From the NCBI GenBank assembly GCA_023639215.1, contig CP097899.1:3220001-3284000 (forward strand): DNA of 64,000 bases, written 5' to 3'. Shown here piece by piece: positions 16,191-25,616 of this stretch. The first letter of the stretch is position 1. Each line of letters begins with the position of its first letter. Under the pieces are notes generated by a model, which saw only the letters and a program-made list of their open reading frames with translations, did not search any database and was not told the DNA's origin. The position numbers were made by a program, and so were the translations under genes. This DNA comes from Candidatus Pristimantibacillus lignocellulolyticus (GTDB taxonomy: Bacteria; Bacillota; Bacilli; Paenibacillales; Paenibacillaceae).

Positions 16191-17543
16191 ATGCAACATC
16201 AAAACCGAATTACTTACCGATTTGATCGTAATGGTAATAAAATAGATTCTTCACAGCAACCAACAGTAGTCAGCGATTCTAATTCTACGCAAGAGTTAAA
16301 TATTGAGCAGTTAGAGCAATTAATACGTGAAGCTGATGGAGTTATAGCTCATACTGAAGAAGGAAATGAAGTACCCTATATTACTGGACCAGCAAAGGAA
16401 GCGAATCATCGTACACGTTACGAGCTAGACCTAGAAGAACATGAGGAATGGCAACATGTTCGTGCTTCTTATGAAGCAAATATCGGGAAGATGAATACAC
16501 ATTCGTCAACAAGTAGAGTCGATGAACATTTTACTAGTCAATCATTATATGATGAGCAGCTTTCTTCGAAAGAGATGGAACATGATCATCGCATAGATAT
16601 AGATCATTATAATTTGGAAGCAACACGCGCTACATATCCTTTGCAACAACCAGATTGGTCAGTACCCATTATTGATGATGGGAAAACAACAAAAAGTAAG
16701 CAAAGATTTAGTTGGACTCATGGATTAGTTGCTGTATTATGTGCGGTAATAACCGGTACATTGCTTGGTTATTTATTACTAGTTCAAGTATTTGGATCTA
16801 CACTTTGGCCAAGTGACAAGTCAACTGAATCTGTAAATGCAGAAGAACAAGTAGTGGATCAGGTGGATGCTTTGCCATCTACAGAGGAAAATGTACCGAC
16901 TGTATCTATAAGCATGTCTGAAGCTCTTTATAGTTACCAATTGTTACAAGCAGGTGTTTTCAGTAAGGAAAATACTAGGGATGAAGTTATTGCAGCGATG
17001 AAAAAAGCGGGTTACTCAGCTGTTTTTTCGCAAGCAAATAGTGGAAAATTTTTTGTGTATACGGCAATAGCTACTTCTGCAAATAATATAGAGCCACTCA
17101 AAAATAATGTATCAGGATTTGAATTATATCGTAAAGAATTAGCGTTACAACTACCAGAAAAATTGCAATACAATGGAGAAGCAGCGCAATTAGAATCGTT
17201 TATAAAAAGTAGTAATCAGCTCATTGGAATGTATGCTGATCTCGTAGCTGCACAGCTAGAGCAGCCTACACTTAGTGTTATAGGTTCATCTGCACAAAAA
17301 GCATCGCAAACGCAATACGATCAATGGGAAATAATCGCGCAAGAAACGATGGATGGATTCAAGGGTACTACGCACGAATCACAAGCGAAACAATTACAAC
17401 AATCATTACAACTAGCACAACAACAGTTATTAAAATACCAAGAAAAACCAAACTCGAAAAACATTTGGAGTGTAGAAGAAGCCATTGTGAAAGCGGTTCT
17501 AGTACAAAAAGAATGGTTTGAGCAAGTTAACGGATTGTCATAG
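16191..17543 (+). CDS. SPOR-domain membrane protein, SpoIIB-like
   Basis: A 450-residue protein with a cytoplasmic N-terminal part of about 170 residues, one membrane segment (about 174-198), and an outside part with a SPOR-like region (about 240-320: YQLLQAGVFSKENTRDEVIAAM...GYSAVF). SPOR domains bind denuded peptidoglycan at septa. In Bacillus subtilis the SPOR protein SpoIIB, which helps septal peptidoglycan thinning during engulfment, is coded between folC and maf, the same place as here; identity as SpoIIB is inferred from architecture and position. ATG 16191 follows AAGGAG (16175-16180). Confidence 0.7.
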   Translation: MQHQNRITYRFDRNGNKIDSSQQPTVVSDSNSTQELNIEQLEQLIREADGVIAHTEEGNEVPYITGPAKEANHRTRYELDLEEHEEWQHVRASYEANIGKMNTHSSTSRVDEHFTSQSLYDEQLSSKEMEHDHRIDIDHYNLEATRATYPLQQPDWSVPIIDDGKTTKSKQRFSWTHGLVAVLCAVITGTLLGYLLLVQVFGSTLWPSDKSTESVNAEEQVVDQVDALPSTEENVPTVSISMSEALYSYQLLQAGVFSKENTRDEVIAAMKKAGYSAVFSQANSGKFFVYTAIATSANNIEPLKNNVSGFELYRKELALQLPEKLQYNGEAAQLESFIKSSNQLIGMYADLVAAQLEQPTLSVIGSSAQKASQTQYDQWEIIAQETMDGFKGTTHESQAKQLQQSLQLAQQQLLKYQEKPNSKNIWSVEEAIVKAVLVQKEWFEQVNGLS

Positions 17544-17602
17544 ACTATATTGGTGCGTATAATAGAAATAGTACGATAACGTTCGAGAAAGGAAGTGAAC
17601 TG

Positions 17603-17845
17603 TTGAAGAAAAGTAAGTGGTTATTGCTATTGCTAATTCTACTAGGTTTACTTGCAGGTTCACTCATAGGATACTGGCTTGATGCGGTACCTGGATTATC
17701 CTTTCTAACAAATGCAATTGAGACAGATTGGAAACCTTCCTTTGATCTTCATGTCATTGCCATTGACTTATCGATACATATTAACATTAGTCTATTAAGC
17801 ATCATTGGGATGTTTGTAGCGATATGGTGGTATCGTAAATTGTAG
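17603..17845 (+). CDS. Small DUF4321-type membrane protein
   Basis: An 80-residue protein with an N-terminal membrane segment (WLLLLLILLGLLAGSLIGY) and a second one at the C-terminus (ISLLSIIGMFVAIWWY). The sequence pattern and its place just before maf match the DUF4321 family of Firmicutes, whose function is unknown. TTG start with AAGGAAGTGA upstream. Confidence 0.7.
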   Translation: MKKSKWLLLLLILLGLLAGSLIGYWLDAVPGLSFLTNAIETDWKPSFDLHVIAIDLSIHINISLLSIIGMFVAIWWYRKL

Positions 17846-17919
17846 ATGAAATTCAAAATACTAATATTTTGAATCTTTATTGTAATTGAAGTGACAGTGA
17901 AGAAGGGGTAGTTAAGCAG

Positions 17920-18573
17920 ATGAATGAGCGCATAATGCCATATGATAATAAATCGATTAGTCGGTTAATACTGGCTTCATCGTCACCGCGCCGGAAGGAA
18001 CTGGTCGCAACACTTGACCTTTCCTTGCCGGTGTCTGTTTTTTCTTTGGATACGGACGAAACTATTCAAGCTGATTGGTCGCCAAGTGAAACTGTAGAAC
18101 AGTTAAGCTTGGCTAAGGCAACTGCAGTCAGACAAGCCATACTTGATGGAGAAGCATCTGAAATTTCTTTTGATGAGAATTCACTAATATTAGCTGCAGA
18201 TACGATTGTATTGTTGGATAATGATATATTAGGGAAGCCTAGTTCCATCGAGGACGCTGTTATGACACTGATGCGCATGCAAGGTCGAGAACATCAAGTG
18301 TTAACGGGCGTAACCTTACTTCATACACGTACTGGTGAGACGCTTGTACAACATCGAGTGACTAATGTAAAGATGCGACCTCTCACTGAGAAAACAATTC
18401 GTGCCTATGTTGCAACCGGAGAAAGCTCGGATAAAGCGGGTTCTTATGGAATTCAAGGGAAAGGTTCTATCCTCGTTGATTCCATTACCGGATGCTATTT
18501 TAACGTCGTAGGTTTACCGATTTCGCTTGTAGCAGAGATGCTACTTCATTTTGATGTGATGGTCTTACAATAA
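17920..18573 (+). CDS. maf: Maf-family nucleoside triphosphate pyrophosphatase
   Basis: Hydrolyses non-canonical or modified nucleotides (dTTP/UTP or m7GTP type) to the monophosphate; in Bacillus subtilis Maf overproduction blocks septation. Shows LASSSPRRKEL at the N-terminus, the AADTIV catalytic Asp motif, and YGIQGKGS near the C-terminus. 217 residues, slightly longer than usual because of an insert around residues 70-80. Lies in the canonical place before radC and mreB. Confidence 0.93.
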   Translation: MNERIMPYDNKSISRLILASSSPRRKELVATLDLSLPVSVFSLDTDETIQADWSPSETVEQLSLAKATAVRQAILDGEASEISFDENSLILAADTIVLLDNDILGKPSSIEDAVMTLMRMQGREHQVLTGVTLLHTRTGETLVQHRVTNVKMRPLTEKTIRAYVATGESSDKAGSYGIQGKGSILVDSITGCYFNVVGLPISLVAEMLLHFDVMVLQ

Positions 18574-18604
18574 CGATCTTTATATGGAATGGTGGGAATT
18601 GGAC

Positions 18605-19294
18605 ATGGCAGACAGTGGGTCTAGCTTGCATAATGTCCCCCATAATGAACGTCCTAGAGAGCGCATGATGGCATATGGGGCCGATGCATTAAGTCATGCA
18701 GAGTTATTAGCGATATTGCTTAGAACTGGTACGAAAAGTCAATCTGCTGTAGCATTAGCAACAACGGTACTACAGCATTGCGGAAGTTTAAGACAACTGG
18801 TAGATATGAGTGTAGATGAGCTTACCGCTATTAAAGGAATTGGACAAGCTAAAGCATTGCAATTACATGCTGGAATCGAGCTAGGAAAGCGCGTTGCACG
18901 TAGCAAACTTGGTGACACTGTAATTGTAAAAAGTCCTAATGATGCAGCAATGTATATTATGGAAGAACTGCGATATTTGAAGAAAGAACATTTTATATGT
19001 CTGTTTTTGAATACGAAGAACGGGATTATTGCGAAAGAAACATTATCTGTTGGTACACTGAATGCATCACTTGTTCATCCAAGAGAAGTATTTCGTTCAG
19101 CAATTCGGAACAGTAGTGCTTCTATAGTTTGTGCACATAATCATCCTAGCGGTGACCCTACACCTAGTCCAGAGGATATCAAGATTACGAAGAGACTGGT
19201 TGAAGCGGGCTCCCTAATTGGTATAGAAGTACTTGACCATATCATTATTGGCGATGGAAAATTCGTTAGTTTGAAGGAGCAGGGCTATCTATAA
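18605..19294 (+). CDS. radC: RadC-family JAB/MPN domain protein
   Basis: About 229 residues with an N-terminal helix-hairpin-helix-like region (AIKGIGQAKALQL) and a C-terminal metalloprotease-like fold with the JAMM motif HNHPSGDPTPSPED. The original DNA-repair role assigned to RadC has been questioned, so the activity is uncertain. ATG 18605 has GGTGGG (18591-18596) eight bases upstream; ATG 18584 lacks one. Located directly upstream of mreB as in other Bacillales. Confidence 0.92.
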   Translation: MADSGSSLHNVPHNERPRERMMAYGADALSHAELLAILLRTGTKSQSAVALATTVLQHCGSLRQLVDMSVDELTAIKGIGQAKALQLHAGIELGKRVARSKLGDTVIVKSPNDAAMYIMEELRYLKKEHFICLFLNTKNGIIAKETLSVGTLNASLVHPREVFRSAIRNSSASIVCAHNHPSGDPTPSPEDIKITKRLVEAGSLIGIEVLDHIIIGDGKFVSLKEQGYL

Positions 19295-19335
19295 TATAAT
19301 GTATAGGGATTGACCGACTAGAAGGGAGTTACATC

Positions 19336-20361
19336 ATGTTTGGAAGTTCGAAAGATTTAGGAATTGATTTAGGCACAGCTAATACTTTAGTTTATATTAA
19401 AGGAAAAGGTGTTGTCGTGCGCGAGCCGTCTGTAGTCGCGATTCGTAATGATACAAAGGAAATCGTAGAAGTAGGGGAACATGCAAAACTTATGATTGGA
19501 CGTACACCGGGTAATATTAGTGCAATTCGTCCAATGAAAGATGGCGTTATTGCTGATTTCGACATCACTTCTGCAATGATTAAATATTTCATTAAAAAAG
19601 CTCAAAAGAGCCGCTCTTTATTTGGTAATCATCCAAATATTATGATCTGTGTACCTTCTGGTATTACAGCAGTTGAGAAACGTGCTGTTATAGATGCTGC
19701 GAAACAAGCAGGTGCTAGGGAAGCTGAAACAGTTGAAGAACCATTTGCAGCTGCAATTGGGGCAAATCTACCAGTATGGGAACCGACTGGTAGTATGGTC
19801 GTAGACATTGGTGGAGGAACAACTGAAGTTGCCGTTATATCACTTGGTGGTATTGTAACTAGTCGTTCTATTCGTGTTGCTGGCGATAATATGGATGAAT
19901 CGATTATTCAGTTCATCAAAAAAACATATAATTTATTAATTGGTGAAAGAACTGCAGAACAACTTAAAATGGAAATTGGTTCAGCTACTAAGTTATCTAC
20001 ACCGAAGACGTTAGATATTCGTGGACGTGATATTTTGTCTGGATTACCGAAGACATTAACGATTTCATCAGATGAGATTACTGAAGCGTTAATGGATACC
20101 ATTGCAGCTATTGTTGAAGCAGTGAAAATTACACTTGAAAAATGTCCTCCTGAATTATCAGCAGATATTATAGATCGTGGAATTGTATTAACAGGTGGTG
20201 GAGCACTACTTGAGAATTTGGATCAACTATTAAAAAAAGAGACGGGAATGCCGGTAATTGTAGCGGACAATGCTTTAGATTGTGTTGCGATTGGAACAGG
20301 ACTTGCTTTAGAGCATCTTGATCTGTTCAGATCAAAAACTTCACTTAGATCTAAGCGCTAA
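19336..20361 (+). CDS. mreB: Rod-shape determining protein MreB
   Basis: A bacterial actin that forms membrane-bound filaments guiding lateral wall synthesis. 341 residues. Phosphate-1 motif DLGTANTLVY, phosphate-2 VVDIGGGTTEVAV, adenosine-binding GIVLTGGGALL. ATG 19336 with AAGGGAG upstream. First gene of the mreBCD-minCD-rodA cluster. Confidence 0.98.
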   Translation: MFGSSKDLGIDLGTANTLVYIKGKGVVVREPSVVAIRNDTKEIVEVGEHAKLMIGRTPGNISAIRPMKDGVIADFDITSAMIKYFIKKAQKSRSLFGNHPNIMICVPSGITAVEKRAVIDAAKQAGAREAETVEEPFAAAIGANLPVWEPTGSMVVDIGGGTTEVAVISLGGIVTSRSIRVAGDNMDESIIQFIKKTYNLLIGERTAEQLKMEIGSATKLSTPKTLDIRGRDILSGLPKTLTISSDEITEALMDTIAAIVEAVKITLEKCPPELSADIIDRGIVLTGGGALLENLDQLLKKETGMPVIVADNALDCVAIGTGLALEHLDLFRSKTSLRSKR

Positions 20362-20400
20362 GCTTATGCCTGTAATCTCACACATGGCAGGTGAAAACTA

Positions 20401-21285
20401 TTGTTCAATTTATTAAAAAATAAGCGGCTTTTTATGCTTATGATCGGTTTTCTAATATTTATTGTCATGATTGGGTTGTCTATCGGTGGTAGACAATCCC
20501 TTTCTTGGCCTGAGAAATTTGTGAAAGATGCCATAGGTGGCATTCAACAAATGATTTATCGGCCCGCTGGTGCAATAGCGGGCTTCTTTCAAGATATGAA
20601 GAACCTTAATTCTATCTATGAGGAAAATGAGCAACTTCGTATGCTTGCTGCTCAGTATGCCAGGGATAAAGTTGAATATAATTTTGTGAAGAATGAGAAT
20701 GAACGGTTACAAAATGAGCTTGATTTTACTGCACACCAGAAGGAAATGTATGATTATACATATATGATCGCGCAAGTTATTTCTGTCAGTAATGATGCGA
20801 ATAATCGTACAATCAACATTAATGTGGGTTCCAAACAAGGCGTTCAAAAAGATATGGCGGTAGTAACTGTCGATGGTTTAGTCGGTTTAGTTAAAGCTGT
20901 AACACCGTTTACTGCTTCCGTAACGCCTTATACAGAACTTAATTCGTTATCTACGGCATTTAATGCTATATCAGCTACGATTATGGATAAAGAAAATCAG
21001 TCGTTTGGTATCCTAACAGAATATGATGCTGAACTTGAACGCATTATAATGACAAAAATTGGTGAAAATGACCCAATGGCCGAAGGAGATACCGTTATAA
21101 CTTCTGGTTTTGGTAATATTTATCCACGAGGTTTGCAGATTGGCACAGTTGAATTTAAAACTGTGGGTGATGCAGTTCTGACCTACAAAGCGACAATTAA
21201 ACCTTTTGTCGATTTGAATCAATTAACTGAAGTGTTCGTTGTGAAAATTCCGCAAATAAACGAAGATGAGGAGCTTACGCCATGA
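20401..21285 (+). CDS. mreC: Rod-shape determining protein MreC
   Basis: A bitopic membrane protein linking MreB to the periplasm-side cell wall enzymes. 294 residues: short cytoplasmic tail, membrane segment at about 9-28, a coiled coil (about 62-105, rich in Glu/Asn/Leu), then the beta domain with NVGSKQGVQKDMAVV and ITSGFGNIYPRGLQIG. TTG 20401 is preceded by GGCAGGTGA. The stop overlaps the mreD start by four bases (ATGA). Confidence 0.95.
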   Translation: MFNLLKNKRLFMLMIGFLIFIVMIGLSIGGRQSLSWPEKFVKDAIGGIQQMIYRPAGAIAGFFQDMKNLNSIYEENEQLRMLAAQYARDKVEYNFVKNENERLQNELDFTAHQKEMYDYTYMIAQVISVSNDANNRTININVGSKQGVQKDMAVVTVDGLVGLVKAVTPFTASVTPYTELNSLSTAFNAISATIMDKENQSFGILTEYDAELERIIMTKIGENDPMAEGDTVITSGFGNIYPRGLQIGTVEFKTVGDAVLTYKATIKPFVDLNQLTEVFVVKIPQINEDEELTP

Positions 21286-21812
21286 GCTTGAATCGGATCG
21301 TTCTGATCATACTTATTGTCTTCGTATTAGAGGGGGCTTTAATGCCTTGGCTAATACCTAACAGTTTTGGAGATCGAATTATTCCTCATTTCACTTTTGT
21401 AATGGTGATTTTTGCAGCGTTGTATGGTAGCCGACATCAAGCACTTGGATTAGGGATGGGCTTTGGACTTCTGCAAGATATTATGTATTATGGTCATGTT
21501 ATGGGAGCGCATTTCTTCTTCATGGGCTTAATTGGATATTTAATTGGTATTCTACTAGAACGTAAGAAAGCTACTTTAATGCTTGCTATTTCTGCTATTG
21601 GTTTTGCAAGTATAGGGTACGATTCGGTATTATATTTTATTAATAAAGTATTTAAGCTTACGACGGGCTCTTACCCATGGGCACTAATTCAATTCATTTT
21701 ACCTAGTTTATTTCTACAACTTGTATTTGCACTAATTATCTATGTACCAGTACGTAAGATGTTCGAGTCAAGAAGACAGTTCCATTCTTCAGATTCAGCT
21801 GAGGAAATGTAG
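21282..21812 (+). CDS. mreD: Rod-shape determining protein MreD
   Basis: An integral membrane partner of MreC, 176 residues with about five membrane segments; the HFTFVMVIFAALYG and GLLQDIMYY stretches are typical of the family. Starts inside the mreC stop codon, so translation is coupled. Confidence 0.92.
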   Translation: MSLNRIVLIILIVFVLEGALMPWLIPNSFGDRIIPHFTFVMVIFAALYGSRHQALGLGMGFGLLQDIMYYGHVMGAHFFFMGLIGYLIGILLERKKATLMLAISAIGFASIGYDSVLYFINKVFKLTTGSYPWALIQFILPSLFLQLVFALIIYVPVRKMFESRRQFHSSDSAEEM

Positions 21813-21870
21813 CTACTAAGAAGGAAAAGCTTGAACATATCGAGAATACATTACGTTGGGAGGGACTTAG

Positions 21871-22533
21871 ATGACTGAAAAACAGCATATTATGATAAAA
21901 GGTGTCAAGGATGGTCTGCTTTTCCTTCTCGACGATAAGTGTGAATTCGAGGTGCTCCTGTCCGAGCTAAAGAATAAGATTGAAAAAACTCATCAGCAAT
22001 TATTATCGGGGCCATTAATTCATATTACTGTAAAGCTTGGTAAAAGAGTTATTACAGAAGAACAAACGAAGCTAATGTCAGATATCATTCGATCACAAGG
22101 TAATCTAATGATTCAAGCAATTGAGAGCGATATACCTCCTGAGGAGAAGAATAAGGCTCATGCGGAAATGAAAGTTATGGCAACAATTGTTCGATCTGGT
22201 CAAGTGATTGAATTTGACGGCGATTTATTGTTAATAGGAGATGTGCATCCAGGTGGCGTAGTTCGATGCAGTGGCGATATTTATATTTTAGGGTCTCTTA
22301 AAGGACAAGCATGTGCGGGTGCCAATGGACGAGAAGATGCTATTATTGTTGCCTCTTATCTTAAACCGACTCAATTAAAAATTCATGAAATCATAAGTAA
22401 ACCACTTGAAGAGTGGGAAGAAACAGATGGTTTAATGGAATATGCATATATACAAGATGATGCGATGATTATACAGAAACTAACGCTACTACATCGAGAG
22501 AACAGATTACCAATTATGATGAGGGGAGTGTAA
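21871..22533 (+). CDS. minC: Septum site-determining protein MinC
   Basis: An inhibitor of FtsZ assembly that acts with MinD at the cell poles. 220 residues. The N-terminal domain (about 1-100) is the FtsZ-inhibiting part; the C-terminal beta-helix carries the repeats GDLLLIGDVHPGGVVRC and GDIYILGSLKGQACAG typical of MinC. GGGAGGG lies upstream of ATG 21871. Next to minD with four bases between. Confidence 0.95.
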   Translation: MTEKQHIMIKGVKDGLLFLLDDKCEFEVLLSELKNKIEKTHQQLLSGPLIHITVKLGKRVITEEQTKLMSDIIRSQGNLMIQAIESDIPPEEKNKAHAEMKVMATIVRSGQVIEFDGDLLLIGDVHPGGVVRCSGDIYILGSLKGQACAGANGREDAIIVASYLKPTQLKIHEIISKPLEEWEETDGLMEYAYIQDDAMIIQKLTLLHRENRLPIMMRGV

Positions 22534-22537
22534 GAGA

Positions 22538-23329
22538 ATGGGAGAAGCTATAGTTATTACATCTGGAAAAGGCGGAGTTGGTAAATCTACAACATCTGCT
22601 AACATTGGTACATCGCTTGCATTGTTAGGAAAGAAAGTTATTCTCGTGGATACCGATATCGGCCTTCGTAATCTAGATGTGATTATGGGATTAGAAAATC
22701 GAATTATTTACGATATTTGTGATGTTGCCGAAAATCGTTGTCGCTTAGAGCAAGCAATTATTAAAGACAAACGTTTCGACGAGTTGTACATGTTGCCAGC
22801 TGCTCAAACGAAAGACAAAGATGCTATTACACCAGCTCAAATAAATAAGATTGTCACTGAATTAAAGCAAACTCATGATTTCGTCATCATAGATTGTCCA
22901 GCTGGTATTGAACAAGGATTCCGTAATGCGATTGCAGGCGCAGAGCGTGCGATAATTGTGACTACACCAGAAGCTACCGCAGTTCGTGATGCTGACCGTG
23001 TTATTGGTTTGCTTGAACAGAACAAAATACCTTCAAAATTAATCGTTAATCGTATACGTCCTGGTATGTTGAAATCAGGAGATATCCTTGATGTTAACGA
23101 TATTTGTCAGGTATTAGCTATTGATTTGTTAGGTATTGTTCCTGATGATGAAAAAGTAATTGCTAGTGCTAACCATGGTGAGCCAGTTGCTTTGAATCCT
23201 GCTTACAAATCAGCTATTGCTTACCGCAATATCGCAAGACGTATGCTTGGCGATATGGTTCCATTGATGGTGCTTGATGAAAAAATAGGCACTTTCAAAA
23301 AGATCAGAAAGCTCTTTGGAATGGGATGA
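22538..23329 (+). CDS. minD: Septum site-determining protein MinD
   Basis: A membrane-binding ATPase of the ParA/MinD family that recruits MinC. 263 residues. Deviant Walker A GKGGVGKSTT, IDCPAGIE Walker B region, and an amphipathic basic C-terminal helix (GTFKKIRKLFGMG) that would bind the membrane when ATP is bound. Confidence 0.98.
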   Translation: MGEAIVITSGKGGVGKSTTSANIGTSLALLGKKVILVDTDIGLRNLDVIMGLENRIIYDICDVAENRCRLEQAIIKDKRFDELYMLPAAQTKDKDAITPAQINKIVTELKQTHDFVIIDCPAGIEQGFRNAIAGAERAIIVTTPEATAVRDADRVIGLLEQNKIPSKLIVNRIRPGMLKSGDILDVNDICQVLAIDLLGIVPDDEKVIASANHGEPVALNPAYKSAIAYRNIARRMLGDMVPLMVLDEKIGTFKKIRKLFGMG

Positions 23330-23334
23330 TGTAG

Positions 23335-24486
23335 TTGCTTAACAAGATTAAAAAAATTGACTGGATGATCTTAATTATTCTTGTAGGATTAATGGCGTTC
23401 AGTTATTTTGTAATACGTAGTGCTACTGAAAATACGATATTGTATCATGGTTTTGAAAATCAACAATTCCTGTATTATATTCTCGGGTTTGCAGTTGTCT
23501 TTTTGTTAGTATTTATCGATTACAGAATCATTTTGAAATCCTGGTGGATCATTTATATTATTGGCGTCGCCTCATTAATTCTTATATTCCCATTTGGAAG
23601 TAAAATTAATGGTGCCATTGGCTGGTTTTCTCTTTTTGATGGGAAATTATCAATTCAGCCTGCTGAAGTAGTGAAATTATTTCTAATTATTGGTATCGCA
23701 TATCTCATGGGTAGACGACAAGGTGAACAGCTGGGATTCCGTAGAGATATTATTCCAATCGGAATTTTTTCGCTTATTCCATTTGGACTTGTTATGGCGC
23801 AACCGGATCTTGGTAATGCCATAATTTACTTTGTAATCGTTGTCGGCATGTTATGGATAGGTAATGTAAATCATTGGCATGTAATGATCGGTATTGGAGC
23901 TTGCGCAATCGCGATAGCGGGAGTGTTATTGCTATTCAATACATTCAATGAAGATATTGAAAAATATCTTATCGACCATGATAAAGAACATTGGTATCAA
24001 AGGATTAATACCTTCTTGAATCCTGATGAAGCTTCCAAAGATGCAAAGCATCAATCGGAGAATGCGATTCAAGCGGTCGGTTCTGGTGGATTGTCAGGGC
24101 AAGGTTATCTTAAAGGTGGGATGAAAAATGGTGGTTTCATACCGTATCCATATTCGGATTCTATCTTCGCAGTTATTGGAGAAGAATTTGGATTCCAAGG
24201 TGCAGCGGTGTTGCTACTATTTTACTTCCTACTTATTTATAGGATGATTATTATCTCTTTCAATTGCAAAGATAGGCGGGCCTCGTACATTATTATCGGG
24301 ATTACCTCCATGTTCGTATTTCAGATTTTCCAAAACATAGGGATGATGATTGGTTTAATGCCTATTACAGGGATCACGTTACCGTTTATTAGCTACGGTG
24401 GTACTTCATTACTCATTAATATGTTTTGTATTGGATTAGTTTTGAGTATTAAATCGCATCAACATATGTATGAAATACCCGACTGA
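23335..24486 (+). CDS. rodA: FtsW/RodA/SpoVE-family peptidoglycan glycosyltransferase, probably RodA
   Basis: A polytopic SEDS protein (383 residues, about ten membrane segments) that polymerises glycan strands. The family signatures QPAEVVKLFLI, QPDLGNA, NAIQAVGSGGLSGQG, and PFISYGGTSLL are all present. Placement after mreBCD-minCD favours RodA over FtsW; SpoVE cannot be excluded. TTG 23335 starts just after minD. A family A repeat begins eight bases after the stop. Confidence 0.88.
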   Translation: MLNKIKKIDWMILIILVGLMAFSYFVIRSATENTILYHGFENQQFLYYILGFAVVFLLVFIDYRIILKSWWIIYIIGVASLILIFPFGSKINGAIGWFSLFDGKLSIQPAEVVKLFLIIGIAYLMGRRQGEQLGFRRDIIPIGIFSLIPFGLVMAQPDLGNAIIYFVIVVGMLWIGNVNHWHVMIGIGACAIAIAGVLLLFNTFNEDIEKYLIDHDKEHWYQRINTFLNPDEASKDAKHQSENAIQAVGSGGLSGQGYLKGGMKNGGFIPYPYSDSIFAVIGEEFGFQGAAVLLLFYFLLIYRMIIISFNCKDRRASYIIIGITSMFVFQIFQNIGMMIGLMPITGITLPFISYGGTSLLINMFCIGLVLSIKSHQHMYEIPD

Positions 24487-24494
24487 TAGAGGAA

Positions 24495-24665
24495 GTTCAA
24501 AATTGCGGACTGTGATCACGATGATTATGCTAACGTAGTTTATTCGACGGCGAAGATGCCCTCCATCGAAAGCCTGTGTGTGCTCGTGTACCAATAATGT
24601 ACACTGTGCTACTCGTTTTCGCTGAAGTGCATCTTCTTGGTGCTGACAGCCCACGATTTTGAAGC
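24495..24665 (+). repeat. Family A structured repeat, copy A4 (type I)
   Basis: Outer arms GTTCAAAATTGCGG and CCACGATTTTGAA; CTGT pairs with ACAG. The long stem has GAAGATGC (5' arm) with GCATCTTC (3' arm), capped by GTGTAC/GTACAC. It starts eight bases after the rodA stop codon. Followed at once by a family B module. Confidence 0.85.
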
Positions 24666-24674
24666 TTCATTTGA

Positions 24675-24726
24675 AGTCTCGTGCTAAGAATTGTTCGCTT
24701 GTGTTCGCAAGCGAACACGTTGCTTG
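24675..24726 (+). repeat. Family B module, copy B1 (diverged)
   Basis: Begins TCGTGCTA and ends CGTTGCT like the other B copies. Its hairpin is GTTCGCTTGTGTTCGC / GCGAACAC, so the pairing is kept although the sequence differs from GTGTAC/GTACAC elsewhere. Confidence 0.6.
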
Positions 24727-24759
24727 GTTACACTGAGAGCAAAATAGTAGTACCTTAAA

Positions 24760-24797
24760 AGACCAACCGGTAATTACTGGTTGGTCTATTTTTGTTG
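24760..24797 (+). terminator. Rho-independent terminator closing the mre-min-rodA cluster
   Basis: AGACCAACC (24760-24768 region) pairs with GGTTGGTCT, followed by ATTTTTG. Confidence 0.85.
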
Positions 24798-24805
24798 TTG
24801 GTTAT

Positions 24806-24835
24806 TGCATACTTGTCCGCTTGCAATCATACCTA
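24806..24835 (+). promoter_or_regulatory. Candidate sigma-E promoter of spoIVFA-spoIVFB
   Basis: TGCATACT (24806-24813), 14 nt, then CATACCTA (24828-24835), close to sigma-E sites. The spoIVF operon is under sigma-E in Bacillus subtilis, and the site lies about 35 bases before the spoIVFA start. Confidence 0.5.
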
Positions 24836-24869
24836 TTAGGAAAGATGATTGTAAATGGAGTTGATGCTA

Positions 24870-25616
24870 ATGAGTAAATTGCCGACCAATTATGAGAATG
24901 ATCCTGAGAAGTTTTGGAAGTTAAATTCGAATCCATGGGAATATGGAAGTAATCAAAGTAATAATCCAGAAGATCATGTCGTTCAAGATGATTTAGATAC
25001 GAGAAAAAAGTATGGTTTTTTCAGTCATTTGAAAATCCAGACTATTATTGCGATGATAATGTTAGGCATAGTATTTATTGCAACGCAAATATCAAATCCT
25101 TATATTGAAAAAGGAAGAAGTTGGTTGGATCGAGAATTACAGTCCTCTTTTGATTTTGTAGCGATAGCCAACTGGTATGAAGACGTATTTTCGGGTTCTC
25201 CTTCTTTCATTCCTAGTTTTGGTAATAAAAGTGAATTAGCGTTGGCGAAACATAATCAAAATTCTGAAATCGTTGCCCCAATTGAAAAAGGGGTACTTCT
25301 TCATACATTTGCAGAATTGCTCAATGGCGTCGAAATTGCAGGTGAACCAAATGCTGTGGTACATGCTGTAGAGAAGGGAAGAGTTATTCTAGTAAGAGAA
25401 CAACAAGATAGTGTCATCATTCAACATGCAGATAAACGTATCTCTATATATACAAGATTAAATGAAGTCAAAGTACAAGTAGGTGATTGGTTAGAGGCAG
25501 GAGCAAACATCGGGAAATTGGCTCCTGTTAAAGATGAAGATTACAGTGTGCTATTTCTAGCTATTAAACAGAATGACCAGTATATCGATCCGCTGGAAGT
25601 GATTTCTGTTGAATAA
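24870..25616 (+). CDS. spoIVFA: Stage IV sporulation protein FA
   Basis: Anchors and restrains the protease SpoIVFB in the outer forespore membrane until the forespore signals. About 248 residues: a charged N-terminal part, one membrane segment (IQTIIAMIMLGIVFIATQI, about 58-76) and a C-terminal domain resembling a degenerate M23/LytM fold (PIEKGVLLHTF...VHAVEKGRVILV...IQHADKRISIYTRL). The full HxH metal motif of active M23 enzymes is not seen, as in known SpoIVFA. ATG 24870 has GGAG nine bases upstream. Overlaps spoIVFB by eight bases. Confidence 0.88.
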   Translation: MSKLPTNYENDPEKFWKLNSNPWEYGSNQSNNPEDHVVQDDLDTRKKYGFFSHLKIQTIIAMIMLGIVFIATQISNPYIEKGRSWLDRELQSSFDFVAIANWYEDVFSGSPSFIPSFGNKSELALAKHNQNSEIVAPIEKGVLLHTFAELLNGVEIAGEPNAVVHAVEKGRVILVREQQDSVIIQHADKRISIYTRLNEVKVQVGDWLEAGANIGKLAPVKDEDYSVLFLAIKQNDQYIDPLEVISVE